From Vandiemenella viatica (taxonomy: Eukaryota > Arthropoda > Insecta > Orthoptera > Morabidae), in the NCBI GenBank assembly GCA_031002005.1, contig CM061918.1:64204531-64268530 (forward strand): a DNA stretch of 64,000 nt. Reading direction: 5' to 3'. Both the position numbers and the translations under genes were made by a program. Positions 23,631 to 35,110 of the stretch are shown one piece after another (the first letter of the stretch is position 1; each line of letters begins with the position of its first letter). Below the pieces are notes generated by a model, which saw only the letters and a program-made list of their open reading frames with translations, was not told the origin of the DNA and searched no databases.

Positions 23631-23763
23631 CCCTTTGATGTCTTAATATTTCAAACCCTCTTCTTTCCATCGTCTTATCCAAACATTTCTCCGTATTTAT
23701 GTGACTAAAATTTCACACTTTTCGCAGGCGTCATTATTGGTAAATAATTGCACTTGTGTCTTC

Positions 23764-23907
23764 TTTTTTTCGGGGTTTGCACTGAGGTGTTTTTTTTTTT
23801 TTTTGTCGTTATCGCCAACGTTTTGGCACTAACCTGGAGCTTTCGTCAGGGCTTCTATCTATCTAGCACAACAACAACAAAAACGCAGTGCAAACGCCGA
23901 AAGAAAA
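23764..23907. mobile_element. Small inverted-duplication insertion with degraded hammerhead-like centre
   Basis: Inverted arms at 23764-23805 and 23869-23907 share CGGGGTTTGCACTG against CGGCGTTTGCACTG plus T-rich tracts. The centre on the minus strand reads CTGACGA, AAGCTCC, a loop, then AAAACGTTGGCG, a decayed form of the CTGANGA...GAAACG core seen in the other hairpin insertions. No clear target duplication was found. Confidence 0.45.
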
Positions 23908-23989
23908 TACAATTTTTTGCTATTCTTTATCATATTCATCAGGTTCCTCTCTTCTACTAACATCCTCATTCCGGCCATCCATTTAATTA

Positions 23990-25140
23990 TCTCCATTCTT
24001 CTCCTCCAAGTACTTTTCTTCCTTCTTTTTGATTGTCCATTTATCTTATCCATAGGACGTCACACTCCACACAAAACATTTGATAAATGTCTTTCTTCAG
24101 TCAGTTGGGATACTCCTCGCTGCAATCAATCCTATCACATTTCCAAAAACTATTTTCACCTCCAGAAATTCTCTTCGTTAGTTCTTCCGTATAACTTTCA
24201 TTCCAAGTCACTGAACTTCCTACAGACTCGAACATTTTAACTATTCGTGTGTCATGCTCTCCACAAACCTAATGACAGTGTCTTTTTCTTCCCTGCTCTC
24301 ATCACAAACTGAATTCTATCTACACGTGAACATACGGAAGTCAATGTAAATTTACCGATCAATATTCAGTTTACAATTCTTACAAAGTCTGTAATAAACG
24401 GACAGCGTCCGAAAACCTACTTATTGAACACAAATAATTATAATTAAGCACCTATTAAAAGCGCGAAACGTGACACTCGCACAAATGCAACAGTACGAAG
24501 AGAGTAAAATAGTTTATGCTATCTAGTAATTTTCCAGAACACGGCGCACCCTGCGGTTACAATTAATGCGGTTAGTATTTAAAATTAATTTTGAAAATGC
24601 ATCTCCTTTCAGTGAGTTTTCTAAAAACGGTAAAACGTGTCCTTCGATAAATTTAGATAATCAGGTATCTCACCTTTGATTTAAATTCATATTCTCTGGT
24701 TTTCGCAGAGAAATTGAATAAACGTTCGTATTAATATCGTTTTTAACTTTGTGAACCACAATTAAAATTCTGGACATTACGCCCCAGCGGTGCTATTGTG
24801 GCTCCTACCATTATCTCTGCTAACCTCGTATATTTAAGGTCTTTTTGCATCTCATACAATTCACGTCGTATATGTGAAGTACTCGCCCTCACTGATTCTT
24901 TAACACTACAGCCTACTTTGCTTTAGCGTTCCATATCTTTTGAATGCAATCGAAATCTTTATTGAATAACTACTTTGTGCCTGTCATATCCTTTTGAAAT
25001 CGCAACTTAAAAAAAAAAAGATTCGTGACTGTACACTTTTTTAGTTCTTACTACCCCAAGCAAGATAATAACGTAAAATTTGCAAAAATAATTTAGTTGA
25101 AAATAATCAAAGGCCCTTTAGTAAGAAGCTGCAGCGATTT
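23990..25140. other. No feature recognised
   Basis: The sequence is pyrimidine-rich up to about 24240 and AT-rich afterwards. I see no splice-supported exon, RNA or repeat. Confidence 0.4.
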
Positions 25141-25162
25141 TTTTGAAAATAATTTTCATTGA

Positions 25163-25328
25163 AAGATAAGTCTTTCCCGGCGTATTTTTGATACAAATTC
25201 TTCGCGGGTTTGCCGCCGGATTACATTTTCTAACGACAAGCTTTCGGCGACTTGCACTGCCGCCATCATCAGGTCCGTTGTATCTTAGAAAATGTAATCT
25301 GGCGGCAAACCCGCGAAGAATTTGTATC
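25163..25328. mobile_element. Inverted-duplication insertion with hammerhead-like centre and 14 bp TSD
   Basis: The same 14 bases, ATAATTTTCATTGA, flank the block (25149-25162 and 25329-25342). Inside is a short unpaired left part, then long inverted arms, about 25189-25232 and 25284-25328, sharing TTCTTCGCGGGTTTGCCGCC. On the minus strand the centre reads CTGATGA, T, GGCG, a loop, CGCC, GAAA, GCTTGTCG. A stem II and a GTC triplet are present, and CATTTTCTAA/TTAGAAAATG pairing flanks the core, separated from it by extra bases on one side. The structure parallels 16778-17082. Confidence 0.6.
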
Positions 25329-25879
25329 ATAATTTTCATTGATATAAAGTGAAAGCCGGCTTTGTATCAACCCTGAAAAAGTTTGTATTTTATTTTACGA
25401 TCTCTACGAGTTTTTGGCGAAAAGTCTATTTCCCTTCAATTATTTCCGAAAAATCTATCATAATTTATATTGATATGTAGTTTCTTAAAGAATACACGTA
25501 GGCTATAGCGATTTCTCGAGTACGAATATGGAAATTTTAGCATGTCTTATTCTTCAACAAATATTAAATAAAAAAAATCATATATGTTATTCGGTAGAGA
25601 ATTTCTTAAATCGAACAATAAATACGTCATAAAAATAAATTTTATTATTAGTTTTAAAAATGTTTTTAAAAATAATTTTTACTAAAATCAGTCAATACAC
25701 AATCTGGTTATGGATGTTCTATACGAATTTTCACTTGACGAACCTTTTTTTCTTTTTTTGTTCTAAATATTTTTCAGAATGTTCTTTGGTGAACTTCGAT
25801 CAACATATAGTTCTTCCGATTATTGAAAATAAAAATTCCCTAAAAAAAGCAGCTCTGCTCATTTCACGTAAGGATTGGG

Positions 25880-26150
25880 TACGCTATGTCAGTAGGTCAA
25901 GTTGTAACAGTTTGCCAGCCTGATGCTATCGTCGAGGTGACAGAGACGAGTGTGGCGACAGCCTTGAACCCTGTTGTCCAGATAATCCCCCGGCCTTGGT
26001 GCAGAAATAATTGGCTACCGCCTCACACGGCCCACTGCACCCCACACCTGACACCAATACCGTTACACCGTCTGCCTCGGCGCCACACGACACGCTTTAA
26101 GCCCGCACTCCGACCTAACCCATTAGCCTAACAGCCTGCTTCCCTGCAGC
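25880..26150. other. GC-rich unassigned block
   Basis: This locally GC-rich segment has an 81-codon plus-strand frame rich in Pro, His and Thr and no recognisable domain. Repeat debris or a chance frame is more likely than an exon. Confidence 0.3.
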
Positions 26151-26439
26151 GTCCTATTGTACGAAATTCAATAGAAATGTGACCATCTAATGCTGCTTTA
26201 CTCAAATGGTGGGTCACGACCCCCTACCACCTCAGAATAAATCAAGAAACATTTGACATATCTGGAGACTAATCTAAGAAATATTTTTCCCCAATAAACG
26301 GCTACAAAGAATGGACAAAGAATCGATTTACACTCTGGTGCAGAATTGCAGTATTCAGCTATCAAGTATGTAACATTATATTAGGTTTAAAACAAAACAA
26401 TTATGTGCAGCCGGATTTACACATAAACTATAAAAAATA

Positions 26440-27010
26440 ACACAATCTTGGAAACACAGAGTACAAAATTCCTTCGCATTCAAATAGATGAGAAACTCTG
26501 TTGACACGAACATATCACTTCACTACTGAAGAAGTTAAGTTGTACCACCTTTACAAACACGAACACTTTCTCTAACAGCAAATCTAGGATTAACAAAACA
26601 GGTGCACTCCTCATATTATCATTCAGTCATGTCATATGGTAGAATTTAAAAAAAAAAGTAAAACAGTTTTCATAGCACAGAAAAGAGCTATTAGGATGCT
26701 GTGGAGGGTAAAACCAAGAACTTCTTGCAGACTTCTTTAAAAAAACTTAGTAGTCTTACAATGACTTCTCAGTATATACATCCTCTCATGTGTTTTGTCG
26801 TAAAACATTTTAACATGTTTACATCTAACTCATAGGTACACAATTTCAATACAAGAAATAGAAATAACTTGCACAAAACACAAACATCTCTGTTATTAAT
26901 ACAAAGAAGAGTTAATTATTCTGGAATACATCTGTTTAATAAACTTCCTAAGAGTATAAAACAATTTGCAGATAATAAGATATATTTAAAGATAAACAGA
27001 GATATTATCT
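26440..27010 (+). pseudogene. LINE reverse transcriptase C-terminal relic (second lineage)
   Basis: Across several frames the plus strand reads FLGIQIDEKLCW, then HISSLLKKLS, then an SHVIWYGRI block, a QKRAIRMLWRVKPRTSCR block, SQYIYPLMCF, NFNTRNRNNL and finally SGIHLFNKLPKSIKQFADN. This is the ordered tail of a jockey-group type reverse transcriptase, broken by many frameshifts and stops. It is a different lineage from the relics at 2907 and 48500. Confidence 0.8.
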
Positions 27011-27773
27011 AATTGGCAACTCCTTTTACTCCAGTCAAGAATTTGAACAAATTAATTAATTGTATTCAATATGACTTTTGCAAAACTCAATTGTAAAAAT
27101 TAATGTTTATTTTTTATTCTTGTTTTTGCCTTTGTAACAATAATTTTTTCCACTATGATTATGACTCATATTGTATGTATATATGTTTATTAACCATGAC
27201 ATGTTTCACATCCCAGAGGTCCTTCCTCAGCAGGGATCCATGAAACAAGATTGACAAATAAATAAATAAGTAAATAAACATGACTGTAATACATATACGA
27301 GAGAATACCACTGAAGCATTTTTGGCTGTTTTGTCTGACAGGGTATCCAGTTTTTGCAGAAAGGCAGTAAAATTTCTGACGGCTATTGTCACGTCTTAAA
27401 AGAGTGAACTCAGATAGTCGACGCCGGTTTTCCTCAAAAATAAACATAGAAACATATTGCAAGTCAAACCGGATCCGAGAATTATCGTGAAATTCCACTT
27501 TTCCAAATTGGCTATGAAAAAATTTGACGTAAGACTTACACCATAAGTAATTATTAAAGTACACGAAAATTGTATGGACATTCGAATAATGTTTCAGTTT
27601 ACCGACACACCTTCAAAATAGGCAAAATGTTTTAATGGGTCAGAAAAAAGAATAAAAAAAAAAATAACCGGATCGCAAGAAAGACGAGTTTTGGAAACGC
27701 TGCGCAACTTTTACTTCTATTATTTATTAAAAAACACCCGACGTCTTGACAAGTTAGACGAACGGGTAACACC

Positions 27774-28011
27774 TTTCTTTTTAACTGCTTAACGTCTCTT
27801 AACAGCGAGATCTTTAGAGACGGGAAAGGATGGGGGGCAAGGAATAGGAAGGAATTCGGCCATGGCCTTTTGAAGGAAGCATCCCGGCATTTGCCTGGAA
27901 TGATTTGGGAAACCATGGAAAACCCAAATCTGGATGCCCGGACGGGGATTCGAACCGCCGTCCTCCCGAATGCGAGGCCAGAACGCTAGCCGTTACACCA
28001 CCACGCTCAGT
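27774..28011 (-). repeat. SINE-A, tRNA-derived, full length with 10 bp TSD
   Basis: The perfect duplication GGGTAACACC lies at 27764-27773 and 28012-28021. On the minus strand the head reads GTGGTGTAACGGCTAGCG, then GGCGGTTCGAATCCCCGTC with a good B-box. The body has TTTGGGTTTTCCATGG and CAAATGCCGGGATG, and the element ends in an A-rich tail (27774-27783). The boundaries are exact, so this is the reference copy for the family here. Confidence 0.9.
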
Positions 28012-28391
28012 GGGTAACACCAGTAGAACACTATTGTTAGTTTGTTAAATAATTCAGAAATTGTGAGGTACTCTCGCGCGCGGTGAGTTCCTTAATTAGA
28101 TTCTATATCAAATTCAGTTCAACATAAAAAATATGCATACATTCATAAAAAAAATTTAAATGAGTGATTTTTAAATCTAGTTCATTATTTATTTTGAGAT
28201 ATTTTCTTTTATGTAGTACCTATTTATATAATAATAAATAATCAACTGAACAAAAGTTATGTTAGGTCTCAGAAAATTTTCAGAAGATGAATTTTATCGA
28301 TAATATTTATCACTGAACTAATCAAATTCTTTGTCTTGTAGTATGTTCGATTTTTGTTGAAATATTATCCACTGGAGAAACCAATATCATT

Positions 28392-28560
28392 TATTTCGTT
28401 TTTTGGTTCGGATTCCACGTTAAATGAAGGTCCCCTTTAACCTGGTAAGATTATCGGGTTAGGTTAGGAATGACACTGGCCACCCTACCTCTAATACCAG
28501 CCTAAATATACAGTATTTCCTTTGGGTGTAATATCAACCTTAGGTTAGTTTTCATGTAAC
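28392..28560 (+). repeat. SINE-B body fragment
   Basis: The segment holds TGGTTCGGATTCCACGTTAA, AAGGTCCCCTTTAACCTGGT and the downstream accctacctctaatacc block shared, inverted, with 29975-30195. The tRNA head is missing. Confidence 0.65.
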
Positions 28561-28564
28561 TCAA

Positions 28565-29970
28565 TTATGAAAGAATTTTTAGATGAGTAATTTCGGATAT
28601 AAAAGGGAAAAACTGACTTTTAAGATTTTGAACAAAGCCTCGAACAAATCGTGAAATATAAATAGAAAAAATTCAAACATTTCTAGAGAAAGTGAATAAA
28701 ATAATATTTTTCTGACTAACTGAAATATCTTTAATGAAACCAATTCCATCAAAGGAAATACTACTTTACTACGAAGCACCGTTAGTGGAGAGATTTTTCT
28801 TTTTGCCAACTCAACACAGTCTACTTTTTACCCAAAGTCTTTTGTTCTCTTACGATAAATTAGTTTTAAGATTTGTTTTTATTTTCGCCAGATGTAGTTC
28901 AGGTGTACAAAAAATTAACAACAAAAATAATGTACAAAAATGAGGAATATATATCATTTTGTTAAAACAAGTTCAACAAGAGACACCGTAAAATCTTTGA
29001 TTTATTTATAATATAGTAAAATGAAAAACACAAAGTATTAAAAACTATTTGTAAATTCAGCAGGGAAATGGATTTTAAATTCTAATAGACTGAAAATGTC
29101 TGCACTTAACTCTAATATGATATACGCGCTTGGAAAAAAAAGGAAAAAAGTCCGTCGAGAAGTCGTTTGCTCCTAAAAATTCTTATCACGTTCGGTGTTG
29201 CACGGAGATTTCCTAAAAGTAAAACCGTGTGTACGACTATCTTCTGCAGTTATCAAAAGCTGAAAGACCGAAATCATCATTCAGCAGTGCCTTATTTTAC
29301 GAGTTACCTGCAGCTCATACGAGAGACGGCCCAGTAAGGTACGATAGGTACAATCACTATACAAAAGAACTCAGAACCAAAGAAGAAAATACAAAACAGC
29401 AAGAGATTAGAAGAATGTCAGCAGGAAAACACAGAGAGCTGTGCGTTTTTGTTGCTTGAAATGAGCACATGAGCTATAAAAAAAGAATCACCTTTAAAAA
29501 TAAGTTGCGAAAATAGAAAAGAGCTAAAACATCAAATGTGAGAATAAACATCACAGTTACGAGTATTTTCTTGTGAAAAAGAAAGAAAAAAACCGGATAA
29601 TTGTATGGCAAAGTCGTGATTAAGGGCGTCACCCGTCATCTCTCGTGTTTTGACTTGTGACTCCCAATGGAAACAGCAGCAGCTTTCAAAATTGACCAGT
29701 TATGAATAAAAAAATTCGATATTGTTTATCAACTATGTAGATTCGTACGAGAATCGTTCTCTTCGAAACTTCGTAGTCGTAGTCTCCCGCTAATAATTCT
29801 TTACCACTCTGCAGAATATTTTCCAAAAGTAGACACTGGAAGGTACCTTGTTAAGAAAATGAAAGTTGTGTACGTTTAATCTGAGAAGGAGAAAAAAGAA
29901 ACTTTGAATGTGATTGAATATTTATGTAAGATAGTGATGTTGCTTAAGGTAATTGATAAGGCAACATTGG
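28565..29970. other. No feature recognised
   Basis: AT-rich sequence without a supported exon, RNA or repeat. Confidence 0.4.
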
Positions 29971-29974
29971 AGGA

Positions 29975-30195
29975 GAGTGCCCCTACCTATTTTTGATATT
30001 CAACCTAAGGATTGGTTGGATCCTCCCGAAGGAGGTATATTTAGCCTGGTATTGGAGATAGGGTGGCCAATTTCTTTCCTAATCTAACCCGGTAATCCTA
30101 CCGGGTGAAGGGGATCGACAGTTTCCGAAAGACGGAATCTTGCTGGCGTTCTTCAGATTACACAGCAAACTGTGCCACAGGTGAACAGCCCATGA
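29975..30195 (-). repeat. SINE-B body fragment
   Basis: In reverse it reads the SINE-B body: CTGTGGCACAGTTTGC, then a gattccg word, then CCCCTTCACCCGGTAGGATT, and GGCCACCCTATCTCCAATAC. Its 3' part matches 28392-28560 and 51600-51806. Confidence 0.65.
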
Positions 30196-30199
30196 GAAT

Positions 30200-32190
30200 C
30201 TCGCCGAGATGAACCGGAGGCCTATACATCTCCTGTCTACTGCTTAATGAAAAGTGCTCGTCTGATTTTAAACGACGAATATTCAGCTATGAAGATGATC
30301 TCCACGCAAGAAAATCATTGGAGTCAGGAATGGGTCGCATAATCTGCTGATTACGGAAAGGACAATAGCAGTTCCCAGGTATAGGAGAAATAAGGCTTCC
30401 AAGAAAAACAGAGATCGATTTCTGGCGGAGTAGTAGCTTACAAGAAAGGGTGCAGAAACTAACAACAAATCAACAGGGGAAAAAGCAGCAGGCTTCCGCG
30501 GAAAATTGTGTCCTGTCTGAAGCCAGTTCAGTAGATTCTGTTTAACAAATTATGGCTATGTATGAGATATGCACCCATAATGTAATCCCCGAATCATAGC
30601 TCAGTCAATTCAATGGAAGTTCGGAAATTCTTCTCCTCCAAAGAAGGTCAAGGTTGCTCCTTATGCAGGGCAAGTGACGGTGCCTTTCTTGGGATTATGA
30701 GGACGGAGTTTCTAGGTTTCTTTAAATCATTTGGGGCACATTATACTAACATTGTAAAGCAAGTTATGAATGGAAAGAGAGAGAGAGAAACAGGATTTTA
30801 AAATACGCTCCTAGCCACTAGTCTCTAAGAGGCACGGCTGCAGTTTTAGCTCTTTTCTATTCTCGTAATCCATTTCTATGCGTTTTTATTTAGCTCATGT
30901 GCGTAAAGCCATCAAAAAAGAAATTTTAAATTTGTTTAAGGTTATTTTACCTGGTTCCTAATTAATTGTTTTACTATTTTAATTATGAGACTGGCTGTAT
31001 CCACGCAGTTTCACTCGCATTATGCCCATTTTCTTTATTAACTCAGATACTATGCATCGTAGCAAAACAAAATCTCTGGGAATGTATTTTCCAAATGAAA
31101 CGAGCTTTAGAGCTTCTGAACAACTTTCTTACCAAAACAAGTATAAGCACAAATTTTTTACTAATATATTTAACATCACGAAACTTATGACTACCCTCTC
31201 CCGTCCCCTGCCACGTGATTTCATATTTTGAGAACCTCCTTCCTCCAATTCAACATATTACCAATGGTCCTCATTTCCAAATCATAAAAAGATTCAGTCA
31301 GATATATGTTTAAAGTCAGGTTGTGACACTTTTGCTGTCTCGTTTTTGACACCTTTGGTAAATTATTTTACTCTTATGGCGTAATAACTTTGGAACGACG
31401 TTGAAGGGCGTGTGTGGAGTTTAGAAAGAACTATGTTGAAAAACAGAACAAAAGTTTCCTTTCAACTAATGCGCATCAATGTCTAGACACGGACTTAAGT
31501 GTCGGTCATCTTTTTTTTTTAATTCTGGTAACTGTAAACTTCTCTGTTTCACTAAAAGTATTTTGTCTGCTTTCCAATCTACACTGGCCCTTAAAATGCT
31601 TAAATTAACGAAGCTTTAGTACGCTTTTATTTCTTTCTTTTATAGATCGTTCGGTTCGTATTTTCTGATCCTGATCAAGCAATCAGTACATAGAGGCACT
31701 CTGGCAAAATAACTGAGCTCTAATACTGTAAGTTTCCTACTCTAGAGATATACTTGCGGTCAGTGTTGTTATTAATGGTTTCTCAGCTCTTTGGATCAGT
31801 GCTTAAAGCTCTCCATACCTAGTCTGGTATGGTCAATACGATTTAAAACCTGACCTTTATTTACCTATTAGCCGTCCAGATCACGATTTACCTTTTGCAC
31901 GTAGGACAGCCAAAGAGCTATGGAAAGGTTATAGGCTGGGTATCAATAGAAAAGACAGCAGCAGAGCAATCGACTTCAGATCAGCTTCAAAGGTCTCAAC
32001 TTTTGGTGAAGACATTCATCATGAAGTAACAGTGGTCTGGATATTGACGAGATATGGCAAAAAACGATGTTGTAGACTCTCTGGGAGCAATACTTAAACA
32101 TACACAGGGTCGTTGGAGGTAGATGGAAGAGACTCGCTCAAGATCGCTCAATCCGGACTCATGACTATCGTTCCTTTCGGATGGAACAGT
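30200..32190. other. No feature recognised
   Basis: I found no exon with recognisable homology or splice support and no clear repeat. Short frames here look random. Confidence 0.4.
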
Positions 32191-32193
32191 TAC

Positions 32194-32421
32194 CAGTGGC
32201 AGATCTAATAATTTAGGAGCCAGGGCAAAAACTGTAAGATTGCCTCCCCTTCGAACATTATTTTGCCGCCCCATTGTTGTCGTCGTCACCCCGATTGTCA
32301 CCGCCCGAAGCAGCAGTGGAGCTAATAAAAAGTTCGCCGCGAATTAAATTTGCCGTCCCCCTGTAGTTGCCGCCCGGGCCAAGCGCCCCGGTTTGCCCCC
32401 TCCCCCCTAGATCCGGTATTG
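32194..32421. mobile_element. hAT-like MITE (228 bp)
   Basis: The left end CAGTGGCAGATCTA and the right end, in reverse CAATACCGGATCTA, are imperfect inverted repeats starting with CA. The flanking eight bases ACAGTTAC and ACTTTTAC match at six of eight positions, as expected of an old 8 bp hAT duplication. The inside is GC-rich with no ORF. Confidence 0.55.
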
Positions 32422-32447
32422 ACTTTTACGGCCTTAAAAAAATGACC

Positions 32448-32615
32448 ATCACATCTGGCAAAGCTTTGCTTTGTCATGAGATGTACGCAAGGACGTTCCG
32501 TGGTTCGGATTCCATGTAAAACTGTAGGTCCCCTATATCTGGTAGGATTACCAGGTTAGGTTGGGTAGCCACGACAGAGACCACGCGTGGCAGATCGAAA
32601 CACTGTCAACCGGCG
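32448..32615 (+). repeat. SINE-B body fragment
   Basis: It contains GCAAAGCTTTGCTTTGTCAT, GTGGTTCGGATTCCATG, AAACTGTAGGTCCCC and TGGTAGGATTACCAGGTTAG in the SINE-B order. Confidence 0.65.
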
Positions 32616-32799
32616 GTATTCCGGCAAACAATGACATACGCCCCTTTTCGTATTTTTATTCCTTGATTCAATTTGTTGAAGATTATGATCACAAATCCTA
32701 TAACTAATGGTACTGCGGGGAATGTGTCGAAATATACGTTGAATCGCTGTGTAAACTGAGTTTCGTGAGATGAAGTTTCGTCAGCGGTCTACGCAAAAC

Positions 32800-33135
32800 A
32801 TTTCTGTTGTGAGTCGCGACCAAGTTGCGAAGCGTTTGAGGTGCCGGGTGCCTCATAACTCAGGTAGTGGTGTAGTGTAGGGACCACCCCGGGGTCGCCT
32901 TTGTCCCTGTGACTGTGGCCACGGGCTTTGTTCGTGCCGGCGCCTTTGTTGACAAACATGTCGCCCGCCGGACAACCAGGGCTGGTACCTGACTCAAACC
33001 ACAACGCCGATAATTCATCCTCCTTGCAGAGGGCGGGCTCCTCCTCAACCTCCTGTCGCCTGGCTGTCCAGCCGACGTTGGATTTTGAGTTTGATACCAG
33101 CGCATCCATTCTGTCGGCTGAAACTAAGAGATGAT
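32800..33135. other. GC-rich block with overlapping unassigned ORFs
   Basis: Frames of 106 and 81 codons (minus) and 68 codons (plus, 32928-33134) overlap here. The plus frame ends in a plausible LDFEFDTSASI segment. I recognise no domain and see no convincing splice pair, so none is called a gene. A retroelement or untranslated exon origin is possible. Confidence 0.3.
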
Positions 33136-33276
33136 AGTGGCTATTGTCAACAGCCTGCGAACCGTTTAAGATTCAGACAAGGAAATTTTTTGCATTATTC
33201 TGTCTTAGGCCGGCATTACACTGTGAAAAAAACTTTCTCAAAGATCTTTTATAAAAGATTCTATCATATTTATTTT

Positions 33277-33715
33277 AGGGTGAGTTCATAAACTACGTGG
33301 CTTGGTGTAAAAAAGGGGGGGAGGGTTTGCTGGAAAGCTACGTTGGGCTACGTGTGGGAAAAGTGGGGGGGGGGGGGGGGGTTGGAGGGACTCCGAGCCA
33401 CGCCACGTAGCTATCCATTTATAGGTCTATTATTTGTCACAATTAAAATGAGGTACAGAACACATAACAGCTTGTGAATATTTATTTCCGTCATTTTATT
33501 AGCTCCGTATGTAATTTACGATAGTCTGACAAGAGAAAACGGTACAATATGTCTTTTTGGAACAATAGGGGAAAAAGCTACGTGGTACGTGTGTGTGTCT
33601 GTGTGTGTGTGTGTGGGGGGGGGGGGGGGTAGAGGCAAAAGCTACGTCGGAGTACGTGGGGGAGGAGGGTTCACAGAAGGCCAAAATGGAGCTACGTGGT
33701 TTATGGACGCTCCCT
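33277..33715. mobile_element. MITE-2, copy 2, nested in the Harbinger relic
   Basis: The ends AGGGTGAGTTCATAAACTAC and, in reverse, AGGGAGCGTCCATAAACCAC are inverted repeats. The internal blocks match 12287-12685. It carries a 17-base G-run at 33365-33381 and a TG-repeat followed by a G-run near 33592-33628. The surrounding sequence is the left arm of the Harbinger element, so this insertion is younger. Confidence 0.8.
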
Positions 33716-33863
33716 CATCAAAGATATTTTAGGTGGGTGCAGGGAAAGGGGAAGATGGGTGTTTAGGGAAATTGCAACCAGAGCGTCTGCTCCATTACAA
33801 TTTAATTAAATTAAATTGTCAGATCCATTACACTACTCAAATTTTTTTATTATAGTTCTCTGA

Positions 33864-34055
33864 AATGAATGAAGTAAACTTGTATGCTTGTGTAGCCGCA
33901 GTAAGTGCAGATATCACAATATGTATTATATTGAAGAAAAATAAAAATAAAACATAATTGGGTTAGATCGTGAATTTCAAGACTTGATATGACAGGAATC
34001 CATCAAAGTTTAGTCAAAGAATTGCAATATGATGACATGAAATAATTATAATAAT
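33864..34055 (+). pseudogene. HARBI1-like transposase N-terminal relic
   Basis: The plus strand starts MNEVNLYACVAAVSADI, continues through a KKNKNKT basic patch, and in another frame gives GIHQSLVKELQYDDMK. This is the usual opening of Harbinger transposases: a hydrophobic VAAVSA stretch, a basic run, then TLVKEL-type text. Stops and a frameshift end it. The DDE nuclease part is not seen. Confidence 0.55.
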
Positions 34056-34284
34056 TATGGTTGAAGCCGCAGTAAAGGTCCAATAAATTATTACGGCAAT
34101 ATTTTTCAAAAATTTGTATACCACAATTATTACCCCTGAATCTAACGATATATAATTACTGTTGGGTGTCTATTTTTATAGTGTATGTGTATTGCTGATG
34201 GGCGGATCTACACCATTCTGCAGCATCCCCTATGCTATTATTCCAGAAACCTGTCAAGTAGGCCTACTATCTTCTTAATCAATT

Positions 34285-34500
34285 AATTTTCTTTTTCACG
34301 TCTTCTACAGTACATCCTTCTTGACAAAACTGATTAACTTCGCAATATTTTCGTAAGTGCCCACCTTTTTATTTCCTATCCTAATAGTTTACATGTTTCC
34401 GACTGTGCATTTTCTTCTGTTCATTCTGAGAAATCAAAATTTTTCTCGGATTCGGCAGTTCTAACCAACTTCGGTAGCTTTGGTTGCGCCATTTTATTTG
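34285..34500 (-). pseudogene. MADF-domain ORF relic of the Harbinger element
   Basis: On the minus strand an ATG near 34490 starts MAQPKLPKLVRTAESEKNFD and decays through stops. Near the far end it reads EGCTVEDVKKKIN, then LRR after a stop, the conserved end of a MADF domain. A MADF/Myb-like partner protein on the strand opposite the transposase is usual for PIF/Harbinger elements, so position and family agree. Confidence 0.55.
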
Positions 34501-34649
34501 TCTGATATGGATGGACAGTGAAATCTTGTATTACATTTTATAAAATAAATTTTAAAAAATAAATCTTTTATAAAATATATCCTATTACATTGTAAAATGT
34601 TTTGTAAGATATCTTTTATCAAAGATCTTTTACAGTATAATACCGGCCT

Positions 34650-35110
34650 TATTTGAAGCGGGGGTTGATCATTATCCCATCATTCGCCTACGTGAGTGGG
34701 AAAACTGACTAAAAACAGACCAAGGTTTGAACCAGGGAATGCTGCACTTCAGCATGTCTAGGAGAGCAGGACTTAAACGCTCGCATCCCGATTACCACAT
34801 AATCTGGAAATTTCTCGGTCTTTTCCACAGATGTCGGGAGGTATGACCGAAATTATAACGCACGAAATTCACCAACAATTTAGCAATGATTTCTCTCTAC
34901 AGAGATACAAAATAAAAATCCACCCATACAGCGATCTGCAATTATGTTTCAAATTCTTTAAACTTGTAAGTACTATAGCATTGTTGTTTACCCTAATTCG
35001 GACAAGACGGACACAGCACTTTAAAAAACCACCTAAGCCCTTGACCGGGCTTGAACTAATGACCCTTGCAACTTGAGGCCAGCTCGCTAATGTTGAAATT
35101 CTTAGACATT
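34650..35110 (-). repeat. Possible tRNA-like SINE heads (weak)
   Basis: Near 34730 and again near 35040-35095 the minus strand has B-box-like words (TAGTTCAAGCCC at the second place) with an A-box-like TTAGCGAGCTGG upstream of the second. They fit degraded SINE heads. The sequence between them is unremarkable. Confidence 0.3.

Larger units (their letters stand above)
33208..34648. mobile_element. PIF/Harbinger transposon relic with TTA duplication
   Basis: The ends are inverted: GGCCGGCATTACACTGT on the left, and in reverse GGCCGGTATTATACTGT on the right, both followed by AAAGATCTTT-type repeats. TTA flanks both sides (33205-33207 and 34649-34651), the usual PIF/Harbinger target. Relics of both typical ORFs are inside: a HARBI1-like start on the plus strand and a MADF-type protein on the minus strand. 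A MITE-2 copy (33277-33715) has inserted near the left end. Confidence 0.8.

Noticed and set aside
27938..28011. Functional tRNA gene on the minus strand (and the similar heads at 13930, 56100, 51780 and 63710)
   Set aside because: The B-box and part of the A-box are good, but the heads run into shared SINE bodies and do not close an acceptor stem.
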